64,000 nt of DNA from Aquipluma nitroreducens. Lineage in GTDB: Bacteria; Bacteroidota; Bacteroidia; Bacteroidales; Prolixibacteraceae. Made by a program: the position numbers and the translations under genes. Shown piece by piece: positions 45,836-55,230 of this stretch; the stretch's first letter is position 1, and each line of letters starts with the position of its first letter. The stretch covers positions 2,805,001 to 2,869,000 of the forward strand of contig NZ_AP018694.1 of NCBI RefSeq assembly GCF_009689585.1, read 5' to 3'. The notes under the pieces are model-generated. The model was not told the DNA's origin and ran no database searches. It saw only the letters and a program-made list of their open reading frames with translations.

Positions 45836-45870
45836 TAGCCCCTGTCAACATCCCCGAAGGGAAGGAATTT
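45836..45870. repeat. CCCCGAAGGG repeat after permease 2
   Basis: TAGCCCCTGTCAACATCCCCGAAGGGAAGG starts at the base after the permease 2 stop. It resembles the repeats at 38160, 57639 and 63365 but encloses no gene here. It may be a solo end of a lost cassette. Confidence 0.5.
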
Positions 45871-45968
45871 GGGATTGCGATTATAAATGAGAGCGGATCA
45901 ATCCTGAAAATCTTTAAATCCGGAGAATTCTGATTCAGACAAAGGATGACAAATAAATGTACAAATTC

Positions 45969-46053
45969 TGTCAAAATATTTGACATTGTGAAAAATGTGT
46001 CATGATAAAAGATTCTGATTATAAGCAATTTAATATTCTGGTACAGTTTCTGG
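45969..46053 (+). promoter_or_regulatory. Second activator palindrome and weak -24/-12 element
   Basis: TGTCAAA-ATA-TTTGACA (45969-45985) is a perfect 7-3-7 palindrome with the same ATA centre as the site before tolC. TGGTACAGTTTCTGG (46039-46053) has the -24 GG and -12 G at the right spacing but lacks the usual C at -12. This suggests that permease 3 starts a second transcription unit under the same regulator. The -24/-12 call alone is weak. Confidence 0.5.
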
Positions 46054-46092
46054 TTTGTTCATATTCAGAAAACAGAATTTACACTCAAAGCC

Positions 46093-48471
46093 ATGATTAA
46101 ACATTTTCTACGAAGTATCTACAGGAATATCCTGAAGAACAAGATGTCGAGCTTTTTAAACCTGACCAATCTGATTTTCGGGTTTGGCACGTTTATTCTC
46201 TTTGCCAGTCTGGTGAGTTACGAGTTCAATTACGACACGTTTAACACCAATTACGATAACATTTACCGGGTTCAGACCAAACAGGAAGATTCATACCCAA
46301 CGAATTTCTGCACCTACAGTCCATCGGCTTTGCGTTACCATTTGCTGACCGATTTGCCCGAAGTTGAAAAAGTATTGCTGATGCGCGAAATTTCGGGGAA
46401 TCAAGGTTCCGGCCAGTTTTTTACCCTGCCCGATGGCGCCCAGCTTTACGAGAAATTGGGCTACTGGAGCGAGAACTCCATTTTCGACATTTTCACTATT
46501 AGGATAAAAGAAGGGAACACAGCCAATGCGCTAACCGAACCCAATTCCATCGTGATTACTGAAAAGTTGGAGAAAAAGCTGTTCCCTGAAGGTGGAGCCG
46601 TAGGCAAGCAGGTGGTAATTGGCAAACGGTATCCTCTGACGGTTACTGCTGTTATTGACGACTTTCCTGCTAATTCGAGTTTAAAGCCTTCGTACCTGAT
46701 TTCGATGAGTACGTACGAAACGATGAACGACAGTAAGTCGTTCCGCGACAATTGGACGGCGATTAGCAACGACAATTTTATTCTCCTGAAAAAAGGCGCA
46801 AATTCCGACTTGGTCAATGCAAAAATCAAAGATGCTTTTAAAAATGTAAAAGACTTCGAAAAATCGACCCCTTACCTGCACCCGCTTTCAAAAATGCACT
46901 TGTCGCCCAACAGCCAGCCCGACTATTATATTATCCTGTCGATGCTTTCGTTGGCAGCCGTGCTGATGCTGGTTTTGTCGTGTGTCAACTATGTGAACCT
47001 TTCGTTGGCCAACTCTACCCAACGTGCCTGCGAAATCGGAATCAAGAAAGTGGTAGGCTTCTCGAAAAAAGCCATTGCAGTCCAGTTTCTGGGCGAAACC
47101 ATGCTGGTCACTTTTGTAGCGATGATTTTGGGTATTGCGGCAGCTATATTGGCGTTCCCGGTACTCAACGACATTCTGGATAAAAACATGGACTTTTCGG
47201 TCTTCTTCCAAGGTCATTTATTGCTTATCGTTTTGCTGGCTAGCTTATTGGCAGGGATACTTTCAGGAATTTACCCAGCGCTGATACTTTCGTCGTACAA
47301 TCCGGTAAGGGTGCTGAAAGGCAAACTCTTCAGCGACCGCGCAAAAACATTCAGCACAAAAAAACTTTTAATAACCACCCAGTTTGCCATTTCACTTTTC
47401 ATGCTTATCGTTAGCCTGATCATGAATAACCATGTGCAGTTCGTCCTGAATAAAAATTTGGGGTTCGACAATAAAAGCATCGTGTTTGCCGAAATGAATG
47501 TGAAAGATAAAGTTTCGTTCGAAACAGTTAAGGCCAGGATGGCACAACATCCTGAAATTGTGGATGTTTCGATGTCGTCAACCATGCCGTTTAACGGGAA
47601 TATTGGCGGTTATGTAACCTGGGAAGGTGCTATGCCCGACCAGAAAGAAATGATTTCGCGCAATTACGTGAACTATGACTTTATCCCGACCTATAACCTG
47701 AAAATGGCTTACGGGCGCAATTTTTCGCCTGAATATCCGGCCGATAACCAGAATTGTATCATCAACGAAACGGCCATGAAAGCATTTGGTTATACCGATC
47801 CGATTGGGAAACAGTTGTTCCTTTATGGGAAAGCATTTTCAATCGTTGGAGTGGTCAAAGATTTTCATGCCTTTTCGGTTCACAACCCAATCCCGAATTA
47901 CATCATGTTCCTGAACGATAATATGCTGGTTGGCAGCAAAATGGTAACTGCCAGGTTCACTCCGGGCAACGGTCAAAAAGCGAAACAAATCTTCAGCAGC
48001 GAACTCGAATCGGTTGTGCCCAACGAACCTTTCGAGGTGAAAGATTTTAATGTCATTTTATATACCGAAAATGCGTTTCTGTTATGGAAAGCGTTCGAAA
48101 AGTTATTCCTGATTTTTGCCGTCGTTTCGCTCATTGTTTCGTCAATCGGGTTGTTTGGGCTGATGCTTTTCACCATAAAACGGCGAACCAAAGAAATTGG
48201 TGTCCGCAAAGTGTTGGGCAGCTCGGTAGCGACTATTTACCGTCAACTATCGTTCGAAGTATTTGCCTTGCTGGGAGGCGCCATTCTGGTTGCCTGTCCT
48301 GCTGCAGTTTTCATCTACAAAACAATGCCAGGAACCTATAAAGAGCCGCTTTCGATTACGATTTTCATTATAGGAATCGTCTTAATCGCTGTAATTGCCC
48401 AGTTAACCATCAGCTACCATGTGCTAAAAATTGCGGTGAGTAACCCGGTGAAAGCACTGAGGTATGAATAA
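46093..48471 (+). CDS. FtsX/MacB-type ABC permease 3 (divergent)
   Basis: A 792-residue paired-FtsX permease that differs most from the others. TM1 about 19-40; first block near 276 (NSTQRACEIGIKKVVGFSKKA), second near 670 (IKRRTKEIGVRKVLGSSVATI). The C-terminus ends SYHVLKIAVSNPVKALRYE rather than WQSWKAATRNPVEALRYE, and the conserved WLESFAYKT region is replaced. It has its own upstream regulatory region at 45969-46053. It probably represents an older branch of the array. Confidence 0.9.
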   Translation: MIKHFLRSIYRNILKNKMSSFLNLTNLIFGFGTFILFASLVSYEFNYDTFNTNYDNIYRVQTKQEDSYPTNFCTYSPSALRYHLLTDLPEVEKVLLMREISGNQGSGQFFTLPDGAQLYEKLGYWSENSIFDIFTIRIKEGNTANALTEPNSIVITEKLEKKLFPEGGAVGKQVVIGKRYPLTVTAVIDDFPANSSLKPSYLISMSTYETMNDSKSFRDNWTAISNDNFILLKKGANSDLVNAKIKDAFKNVKDFEKSTPYLHPLSKMHLSPNSQPDYYIILSMLSLAAVLMLVLSCVNYVNLSLANSTQRACEIGIKKVVGFSKKAIAVQFLGETMLVTFVAMILGIAAAILAFPVLNDILDKNMDFSVFFQGHLLLIVLLASLLAGILSGIYPALILSSYNPVRVLKGKLFSDRAKTFSTKKLLITTQFAISLFMLIVSLIMNNHVQFVLNKNLGFDNKSIVFAEMNVKDKVSFETVKARMAQHPEIVDVSMSSTMPFNGNIGGYVTWEGAMPDQKEMISRNYVNYDFIPTYNLKMAYGRNFSPEYPADNQNCIINETAMKAFGYTDPIGKQLFLYGKAFSIVGVVKDFHAFSVHNPIPNYIMFLNDNMLVGSKMVTARFTPGNGQKAKQIFSSELESVVPNEPFEVKDFNVILYTENAFLLWKAFEKLFLIFAVVSLIVSSIGLFGLMLFTIKRRTKEIGVRKVLGSSVATIYRQLSFEVFALLGGAILVACPAAVFIYKTMPGTYKEPLSITIFIIGIVLIAVIAQLTISYHVLKIAVSNPVKALRYE

Positions 48472-48500
48472 ATTAAGAAATAAATAAAAGCGTCGGAGCT

Positions 48501-50837
48501 ATGAATTTGCACAACATTAAATTGGCAATCAGAAATTTGAAGAAACACAAGTTGTACAGTGTTTTAAGCATAACCGGTTTTTCTGTTGGTTTTGCGGTGT
48601 GCATTTTTATTGCGCTGTTTGTGTACAACGAACTCTCGATGGATAAGAGTTTTCCCGAGTCTAAAAACATCGTCAGGGTTTACGACCCGAAAGAAAATAA
48701 TTGCAATCTGGACATTGTGCTGAATCAGCAGTTTAAAGAAAAGTATCCTGAAATTCGATTTGCCTGTCCGCTCGAACAGTTAAGCGATGTGGAAATTGCG
48801 GCTAAAAGCGGCATGAATTTCACTCGTTTTACCGGGTTGATTTCGACGACCAACGATTTTTTCAACGTCTTCCCGGTCAAAACCATTTCTTCTGTTGGTA
48901 GTCTTCCGTTTGAAGGAAAGGAAGCAATCCTGATCACCCGGTCGTTTGCTAAAATCTTATTCCCGAACGAAGATCCATTGGGAAAACCGATTACTGTTTT
49001 CGATTTCATCAAAGGCAAGATTACCGGTGTTATCGAAGATTTCCCGAAAAGTTCCAGCATTCAGGCCAAAGTGTTGATCAACGCCGAAAATCCGGATTTT
49101 CTGTTATCTCAAAGTTGCAATGATGGCAGATGCTGGAATCCAATCAACCATTTTCTGGTACTTCAGCCGCAAACCGAGCTGGCTGAACTGGCGAAAAAAA
49201 TGACTACCGACATTCCGAAAGATCATCCAGAAATAAAAGCAATTGCCCTTCAAAAATTGACCGATATTTATCTTTCAGCACCAATAAACGGAAATGGAAA
49301 TCTTTCCGGAAACCTATCGCTGCTGTTTATTTTTTTATCGGTTGGTCTGGTAGTTTTGGTGCTTTCCATCATCAATTTCCTGAATTTTTACGTGTCGTTG
49401 CAATACACCAAACTGAAGGAAATCGGAATAAAAAAGATCAATGGTGCCAGTTTCAACAACCTGCTGCGCTTTTCGTTGGCCGAGGTTTCGGTAAGTATTC
49501 TTATTTCGGTTGCCATTTCACTGGTGCTGTTCCTGATTTTTCTGCCCTTTGCCAACCAGCTTTTCCAGCGTAATCTGGAAGCAAGTTGGCTGTTACGCCC
49601 TGCTCTACTATCTGCATTAATACTCATTACCGCTGTAATTATCCTGATTAACAGTCTGGCGCCAATCTCTATATTATCCCGTTTCAATGCCAGTTCGTTT
49701 CTCACAAAAATGAAAATTGGTGGAAATCGCCAAACCGGTCGACGCATACTTACTTTAACACAATTTGCTGCATCCATTGTTTTGTTGGCGATCGTATTTT
49801 CGCTGAACAAGCAAATCTTGTATGCCAAACATGCCGATTTGGGTTTCAGTAAAGAACAATTACTACGTCTCAAATTACCTATTGGGTTTAAAAGTCAGGA
49901 TGCCTTCAAGCAAAAGATAAAAGAATTACCGCTTTGCGAAAGTATATCGTTAAGCCGAGGGGTACCCGGTTCGGTTCATCTATACATGGGCGATGGAAAA
50001 TCAGACAAATCAATTACCTATCAAAGCCTTTATGTTGACGAGGACTTTTTTAAAACCATGGGTATTACCATGAAGGCGGGCCGGACATTTCTCACTGGCG
50101 ACATGGGGAATGCCTGTATCATGAATGAAGAAGCACTGAAGCAAAACGAATGGACGGATTTTGAAGGGAAACGGTTTATGAACGGCCGTGATGGTGGCTT
50201 TCAGGTGGTTGGCATAACTGCCGATTTCCACATCGAATCAATGCACACCAAGATAAAACCGGCTTGCCTGATAGCAGCTGCTAACGATAAGCACGACGAC
50301 CTTAGGGATATTTCAATCAGGCTAACTCCCGGTAATTTAGGCCAACAAATGGATCAACTTAAACTAGCCTGGAAGTCTTTTATTCCGGACGAACCCATGA
50401 ACTTTTCGTTTTACGATGAGCAATTTAATGCCATGTATCAGAAAGACGAACGACTGGGCAAAGCCATTGGAATTGCCTCGATTATTGCACTGGTCCTAAC
50501 TTTTATGGGAATTCTTGGACAGGCATTCCAGATCAGCATGAACCGCACCAAGGAAATTGGAATCCGGAAAGTAAACGGCGCCAGAGTTTCCGACATACTT
50601 GCCTACATGAACAAAGATTTCCTAGTTTGGGTGGCCGTTTCGTTGGTTCTGGCTATTCCACTGACTATGTTCCTGATCAATAAATGGCTCGAAGACTTTG
50701 CCTATAAAACTGAAATTGGCTGGTTAACTTATTTCGCATCAGGCCTAATTATGCTGGTAACTGTAATTTCGACGGTTACCCTGCAAAGTTGGAAGGCAGC
50801 CACCCAAAACCCGGTGGAAGCACTGAGGCACGAATAG
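48501..50837 (+). CDS. FtsX/MacB-type ABC permease 4
   Basis: A 778-residue paired-FtsX permease, 29 bases after permease 3. First block near 273 (YTKLKEIGIKKINGASFNN), second near 655 (NRTKEIGIRKVNGARVSDI). It ends LQSWKAATQNPVEALRHE. The last base of its TAG stop is also the first base of the inverted repeat that bounds the GxxExxY cassette, so the cassette lies flush with the gene end. Confidence 0.92.
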   Translation: MNLHNIKLAIRNLKKHKLYSVLSITGFSVGFAVCIFIALFVYNELSMDKSFPESKNIVRVYDPKENNCNLDIVLNQQFKEKYPEIRFACPLEQLSDVEIAAKSGMNFTRFTGLISTTNDFFNVFPVKTISSVGSLPFEGKEAILITRSFAKILFPNEDPLGKPITVFDFIKGKITGVIEDFPKSSSIQAKVLINAENPDFLLSQSCNDGRCWNPINHFLVLQPQTELAELAKKMTTDIPKDHPEIKAIALQKLTDIYLSAPINGNGNLSGNLSLLFIFLSVGLVVLVLSIINFLNFYVSLQYTKLKEIGIKKINGASFNNLLRFSLAEVSVSILISVAISLVLFLIFLPFANQLFQRNLEASWLLRPALLSALILITAVIILINSLAPISILSRFNASSFLTKMKIGGNRQTGRRILTLTQFAASIVLLAIVFSLNKQILYAKHADLGFSKEQLLRLKLPIGFKSQDAFKQKIKELPLCESISLSRGVPGSVHLYMGDGKSDKSITYQSLYVDEDFFKTMGITMKAGRTFLTGDMGNACIMNEEALKQNEWTDFEGKRFMNGRDGGFQVVGITADFHIESMHTKIKPACLIAAANDKHDDLRDISIRLTPGNLGQQMDQLKLAWKSFIPDEPMNFSFYDEQFNAMYQKDERLGKAIGIASIIALVLTFMGILGQAFQISMNRTKEIGIRKVNGARVSDILAYMNKDFLVWVAVSLVLAIPLTMFLINKWLEDFAYKTEIGWLTYFASGLIMLVTVISTVTLQSWKAATQNPVEALRHE

Positions 50838-51309
50838 TCTGAATCAGGATTTACAGGATGAAATGATTAACAAGATTGAAGAAGATATGGAAAAGAAAAT
50901 AGACGATGAATTGACATACAAGATCATTGGATGTGCAATGAAGGTTCACAATACGCTAGGAAATGGTTTTCAGGAAGTAATCTATCAACGTTGCCTTGCT
51001 ATAGAATTGGAAAGAAACAACATTGAATTTGCACGGGAACAAGAGTTACCAATCTTTTATGAAGGTATTCATGTAGGAACAAGAAGGGCTGATTTTATTG
51101 TGGAAGGCAAAGTAATGGTTGAACTAAAAGCAATCATCAAACTCGAAGAAATTCATTTGGCACAAGCGCTGAATTACCTTACCGCTTACCAGATTGACAA
51201 AGGACTGCTAATTAATTTTGGCTCGACCAGCCTTGAAGTAAAACGATTATTCCGTAAACATTAACCGTAATCCTGAATATCCTTTAATCCGACGAATCCA
51301 GATTCAGAC
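50837..51309 (+). mobile_element. GxxExxY cassette with terminal inverted repeats
   Basis: GTCTGAATCAGGATT (50837-50851) and AATCCAGATTCAGAC (51295-51309) are inverted repeats matching at 14 of 15 positions. They bound a single gene and nothing else. The left end begins at the G of the permease 4 TAG stop. A damaged second copy with similar ends starts at the same position after an orphan permease tail (58168). No transposase is present. Confidence 0.7.
50863..51264 (+). CDS. GxxExxY family protein (PD-(D/E)xK nuclease-like)
   Basis: A 133-residue protein with the family signature GFQEVIY (G-x2-E-x2-Y, about residues 36-42). A PD-(D/E)xK-like motif follows (RRADFIVEGKVMVELKA, with D, E and K placed as in nucleases). 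ATG at 50863 is used; Met9 at 50887 is possible. Function in the cell is not established for the family, though the fold suggests DNA cleavage. It sits between a permease and its ATPase inside inverted repeats, so it is cargo of a small mobile unit rather than an export component. Confidence 0.9.
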   Translation: MINKIEEDMEKKIDDELTYKIIGCAMKVHNTLGNGFQEVIYQRCLAIELERNNIEFAREQELPIFYEGIHVGTRRADFIVEGKVMVELKAIIKLEEIHLAQALNYLTAYQIDKGLLINFGSTSLEVKRLFRKH

Positions 51310-51327
51310 AACATTAAAACACACAAT

Positions 51328-52020
51328 ATGATACATTTAAGCAACATCGACAAGTATTACGATTCGAAGTTTCAACGGACTTTCGTGCTGAAAGCCGTTA
51401 ATCTGGAAGTAAAAGAAGGTGAATTCCTGAGTATTATGGGACCCAGCGGCTCTGGAAAATCAACGCTGCTAAATATTATCGGACTGCTGGATGCCCCATC
51501 AGCCGGCGAATATTCGTTGTACTACAAATCGGTTCTCGACCTGAAGGAAAAAGCCAAGGTTGATTATCACCGTAATTTTATGGGATTCATCTTTCAGGCA
51601 TACCACCTGATTGAAGAAATGACTGTGTATGAAAACATCGAAACTCCACTGATTTACAAAGGCGTAAAAAGTAAAGACCGACAGGCCATGGTAGCCGATT
51701 TGCTCGACCGTTTTAACATGGTGGCCAAAAAAGATTTGTTTCCGCAGCAACTTTCGGGCGGACAACAGCAATTGGTGGGCATTGCCCGTGCTATCATTGG
51801 CAAACCCAAGCTTTTGCTTGCCGATGAACCCACCGGGAACCTGCAATCGGTTCAGGGCGAAATGATCATGGAAACCCTTCAGCAACTGAATAACGAGGGA
51901 ATGACCATCATCCAGGTAACCCACAATGAAAAGTTCGCCGAATACGGCAAGCGCATCATTCGGCTGGAAGATGGAATTATCAGGAAAGACGTTGCAAGCA
52001 AAATTGTTTTTTCGATATAA
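51328..52020 (+). CDS. MacB-type ABC transporter ATP-binding protein (second)
   Basis: A 230-residue LolD/MacB-type ATPase: Walker A GPSGSGKST, Q-loop IFQAYHLI, signature LSGGQQQL (last residue Leu rather than the usual Arg), Walker B LLLADEP, H-loop VTHNE. The D-loop reads TGNLQSVQG, with Gln where Asp is usual (GNLD in most relatives), so its ATPase cycle may be altered. It starts 19 bases after the GxxExxY cassette and precedes permease 5, its likely partner together with permeases 6-8. Confidence 0.92.
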   Translation: MIHLSNIDKYYDSKFQRTFVLKAVNLEVKEGEFLSIMGPSGSGKSTLLNIIGLLDAPSAGEYSLYYKSVLDLKEKAKVDYHRNFMGFIFQAYHLIEEMTVYENIETPLIYKGVKSKDRQAMVADLLDRFNMVAKKDLFPQQLSGGQQQLVGIARAIIGKPKLLLADEPTGNLQSVQGEMIMETLQQLNNEGMTIIQVTHNEKFAEYGKRIIRLEDGIIRKDVASKIVFSI

Positions 52021-52151
52021 AAATGGTTTGGAACTTTGATTAATCTGGTTAAATGGATATTGCGATTTTTTGAACCAGAATAATCAGAGTCCATCGGTGA
52101 ATAAAGGTTCATTCAATTATTTGGAAAACAAACGCCAAACAAATTCAAGCC

Positions 52152-54512
52152 ATGCAAAACATTTTCAAATCAACCTATCGGAATTTCGTCCGGAAACCGG
52201 CAACCAACCTGATTAATCTTGTAGGATTGGCGGTTAGTTTGGCATTGGTAATTACCCTTTCGGTGTATTCGTATAGCGAACTGACTACTGATAATTATCA
52301 CAAAAACGGCAAGCGCGTTTTTCTGTATTCAGATGTGAATAATCTACCGCGAATTTATACGCCCGGAGTGCTGAAAGACAATATCGATTTGAGTGTGCCG
52401 GGCGTTGAATCGACTGTTCGCATTGCCGGAACCTGGGAAGCGCCTGTATTCCAGGTTGCAGGTAAAGATCCCATCACGTCGGATCTGATTTTTGCCGATG
52501 AAGACTTTTTCAAACTCTTTACTTACAAAGTTGTTGAAGGCAATCCGGAGCTGGCACTGAAAGAACCGATGACAGTGGTGATCACCCAAAGCTTGTCGGA
52601 AAAGCTTTTCGGGAAAGAAACTGCGGTGGGAAAAAACCTGAAACTGAATAACGAAAACGAGCTTACCGTTAAGGCAGTGATTGAAGATCCAAAGGCCAAT
52701 TCAAGCCTTTCGTTCAGTGCATTGACATCAATAGCCACACGAAAAGTAGTCATGCCCAACGAGGCCGAGTTTAAGGTGTGGCCATTCTGCCTTTTCCAAA
52801 CCTTTGTTCTGTTGAAAGAGGGAACCAAACCAGACGAAACGGCCAAAAAGATTGCAGCTCTTTTCCCAAATGAGATGCGCACTAAAGAGTCGGCGGCACA
52901 ACTAACGCCCATTAAAAAGCTTCACTTTTCGCAATTTGCCTTGTTTAGCGGCAATTACCTGCATTTCGGCGATCAGAAAAAAGTGATGGTATTGTTGCTG
53001 GTAGCAGCTTTGGTGCTCATTATAGCACTGGTCAACTTCATCAATATTTCAGCTTCGCAATGGATCGAACGAATCAGGCAAACTGGTGTGCTGAAAGTCA
53101 ATGGGGCAAGCCGGTCGAACTTGCTTTTTCAGGTTATTTCAGAAGCATTTCTGTTTTTTCTGATCGCATTGTTTTTTGCCATCTTGCTGATTCGCATTTT
53201 TACGCCATACATCTGTAGTTACACCGGAATTCAGTTTAATACTGACCTGATTTCTTCGCCCGAATTTTTAGGCATCGCAGTGGCATCAACGCTGGCATTG
53301 AGTTTAATTTTCAGCATCATTCCAGGTCTTCGTATTTCGTCGTCAGACGCAATTGACAACCTTCGGCGGGCGGTTGAACTACGCACCAAAAATTCGATTT
53401 CAAGCGGAATTCTGGTGACTTCCCAATTTGCTATTGCCATCGTTTTAATTGCTTTCACGGTTTTGGTGCAGAAACAGGTTAACTTCGGAAGCAGTAACCT
53501 AGGCATCAATCAGGACAATGTCATCGGAATCAGGTTAACTCCCGAACTGATGGGCAAAAGGGATGTTCTGAAGAAAATGCTTCTTGAAAAACCTTCCGTA
53601 GGAAAAATCTCCTTTTCGCAATATTATCCGGGCCAGCCACTTTCGTATTGGGAAACCAAAATGGATGCTGCAGGCGAACCCAAACAACTGAGTTACGACA
53701 CCTTTGGAGCCGATGCCGGTTTTTTCGAAACAATGGGATTGCAGCTGATTTCAGGACGCCTTTATTCCGAAGATCTTTCGACCGATGCCGATAAAGTGGT
53801 GGTAAACGAAAGCTTTGCCCGCGAGAATAAACTGCAAAACCCACTGGGGGTTAAATTTTTCAGCATGAACGGCAGCGTTTGCGAAATCATTGGCGTGATC
53901 AAAGATTTTCATTACAAGCCCGTTAATAAGCCTATTTTGCCCTTGGCCATCCGTAACGAACCGTTTGCCTCCTACTGCCTGCTAAACCTTCAGACATCGG
54001 ATTATTCGGCATTGAACAACACCATTCAGGACATCAAAAAAAGCGCCACTGGGTTGTCTCCTTCATTTCCGGTGGAAATCAGTTTTCTTGATCAAGCTAT
54101 CGAAAATTTGTATCAATCGGAATTGCAGTTCCGACGCACTTTCTCGCTGTTTGCCGGGTGTGCCATCGTGATTTGTTGCCTGGGCATTTTGGCTATGTCG
54201 CTGTTTGCCTGTCAGCGCCGGATCAAGGAAATCGGTATCCGCAAAGTGAACGGAGCGACAATTTCAGAAGTAATGACGATGCTAAACCGCGACTTTGTGA
54301 AATGGGTTTTAATCGCATTTTTAATTGCAACTCCTGTCGCTTGGTTTGTAATGAACAAATGGCTCGAAAGTTTCGCCTACAAAACCGAATTAAGCTGGTG
54401 GATTTTTGCGCTTTCCGGAGTTTTAGCGTTAGGAATTGCACTCCTTACGGTTAGCTTGCAAAGCTGGAAAGCAGCTACAAGAAATCCGGTGGAGGCGCTG
54501 AGGTATGAATAG
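52152..54512 (+). CDS. FtsX/MacB-type ABC permease 5
   Basis: A 786-residue paired-FtsX permease, 131 bases after ATPase 2. First block near 276 (ASQWIERIRQTGVLKVNGASRSN), second near 664 (CQRRIKEIGIRKVNGATISEV). It ends WLESFAYKTELSWWIF and LQSWKAATRNPVEALRYE, the standard tail of this array. The first block's GVLK in place of EIGVRK shows drift in the first half compared with the well-kept second half. Confidence 0.92.
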   Translation: MQNIFKSTYRNFVRKPATNLINLVGLAVSLALVITLSVYSYSELTTDNYHKNGKRVFLYSDVNNLPRIYTPGVLKDNIDLSVPGVESTVRIAGTWEAPVFQVAGKDPITSDLIFADEDFFKLFTYKVVEGNPELALKEPMTVVITQSLSEKLFGKETAVGKNLKLNNENELTVKAVIEDPKANSSLSFSALTSIATRKVVMPNEAEFKVWPFCLFQTFVLLKEGTKPDETAKKIAALFPNEMRTKESAAQLTPIKKLHFSQFALFSGNYLHFGDQKKVMVLLLVAALVLIIALVNFINISASQWIERIRQTGVLKVNGASRSNLLFQVISEAFLFFLIALFFAILLIRIFTPYICSYTGIQFNTDLISSPEFLGIAVASTLALSLIFSIIPGLRISSSDAIDNLRRAVELRTKNSISSGILVTSQFAIAIVLIAFTVLVQKQVNFGSSNLGINQDNVIGIRLTPELMGKRDVLKKMLLEKPSVGKISFSQYYPGQPLSYWETKMDAAGEPKQLSYDTFGADAGFFETMGLQLISGRLYSEDLSTDADKVVVNESFARENKLQNPLGVKFFSMNGSVCEIIGVIKDFHYKPVNKPILPLAIRNEPFASYCLLNLQTSDYSALNNTIQDIKKSATGLSPSFPVEISFLDQAIENLYQSELQFRRTFSLFAGCAIVICCLGILAMSLFACQRRIKEIGIRKVNGATISEVMTMLNRDFVKWVLIAFLIATPVAWFVMNKWLESFAYKTELSWWIFALSGVLALGIALLTVSLQSWKAATRNPVEALRYE

Positions 54513-54560
54513 TTTTTTATTCTTACGGAGCAGGTAACAAAATATTCATAGAAACAAATT

Positions 54561-55169
54561 ATGAAAACAGAGCAACTTAAAATCGCGAAAGCAATCTCTT
54601 TCATTGGCCATCCATTGCTGACGATGCCATTATTTGTCGCGGTAATGATGTTTGTATTTGAAGATTTTGAAAAAGCTCTGCTAAATTCAGCATTGATTAT
54701 TGGGTGTATTTTTCTGCCCTTGTTTCTGCGGATGTATATCAAATCAAGAAATGGAACCTACACCAATTTTGATGTCTCAGACCGGATACAACGCAAAACG
54801 CTGTTCACGTTTATTATCCCGTTAATGATTGTTGTAACAGTTATTTCATTCAAGACCAGTGCGGCTTCAAACTTCAGTTTAAGCATATTGTTTGGAACCA
54901 TACTTGTTTTTATTTCGCAGATTATCAATTTGTTTGTAAAGAGTTCCCTTCATGTATCCCTGAATATTTACCTCTCTGCGCTGGTTCTGACAGCTGATTT
55001 CCGAATCGGGATTGCTGTTTTTCTGTTCTCGGGATTAATCGCATGGTCGAGAGTTGCATTGGGACGGCATACCTGGAATGAAGTGATATTTGGTTATTGC
55101 ATCGGACTTATAATAAGTGCAACGATGCTTTACGCTGAAGGATTTATAAACCAATTAACAAAGCAATAA
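54561..55169 (+). CDS. PAP2-superfamily-like membrane protein
   Basis: A 202-residue membrane protein with about six TM segments, similar to type 2 phosphatidic acid phosphatases. SRVALGRHTWNEVIFG (about 168-183) matches the SR-x5-H-x3-D/E motif. The central PSGH motif is replaced by SSLHVSL. The first motif is weak (KSRNGTYTNFDVSDRIQRK). It may be a lipid phosphatase with altered chemistry or a non-catalytic relative. It stands between permeases 5 and 6, not linked to a cassette end, so it may act on the lipid handled by the exporter; that is inference. Confidence 0.78.
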   Translation: MKTEQLKIAKAISFIGHPLLTMPLFVAVMMFVFEDFEKALLNSALIIGCIFLPLFLRMYIKSRNGTYTNFDVSDRIQRKTLFTFIIPLMIVVTVISFKTSAASNFSLSILFGTILVFISQIINLFVKSSLHVSLNIYLSALVLTADFRIGIAVFLFSGLIAWSRVALGRHTWNEVIFGYCIGLIISATMLYAEGFINQLTKQ

Positions 55170-55230
55170 GCTAAATATCTGATTAATACGAAATTTTGTC
55201 AAATAAAGTAAATTCTCGAGATCTAAAAAC

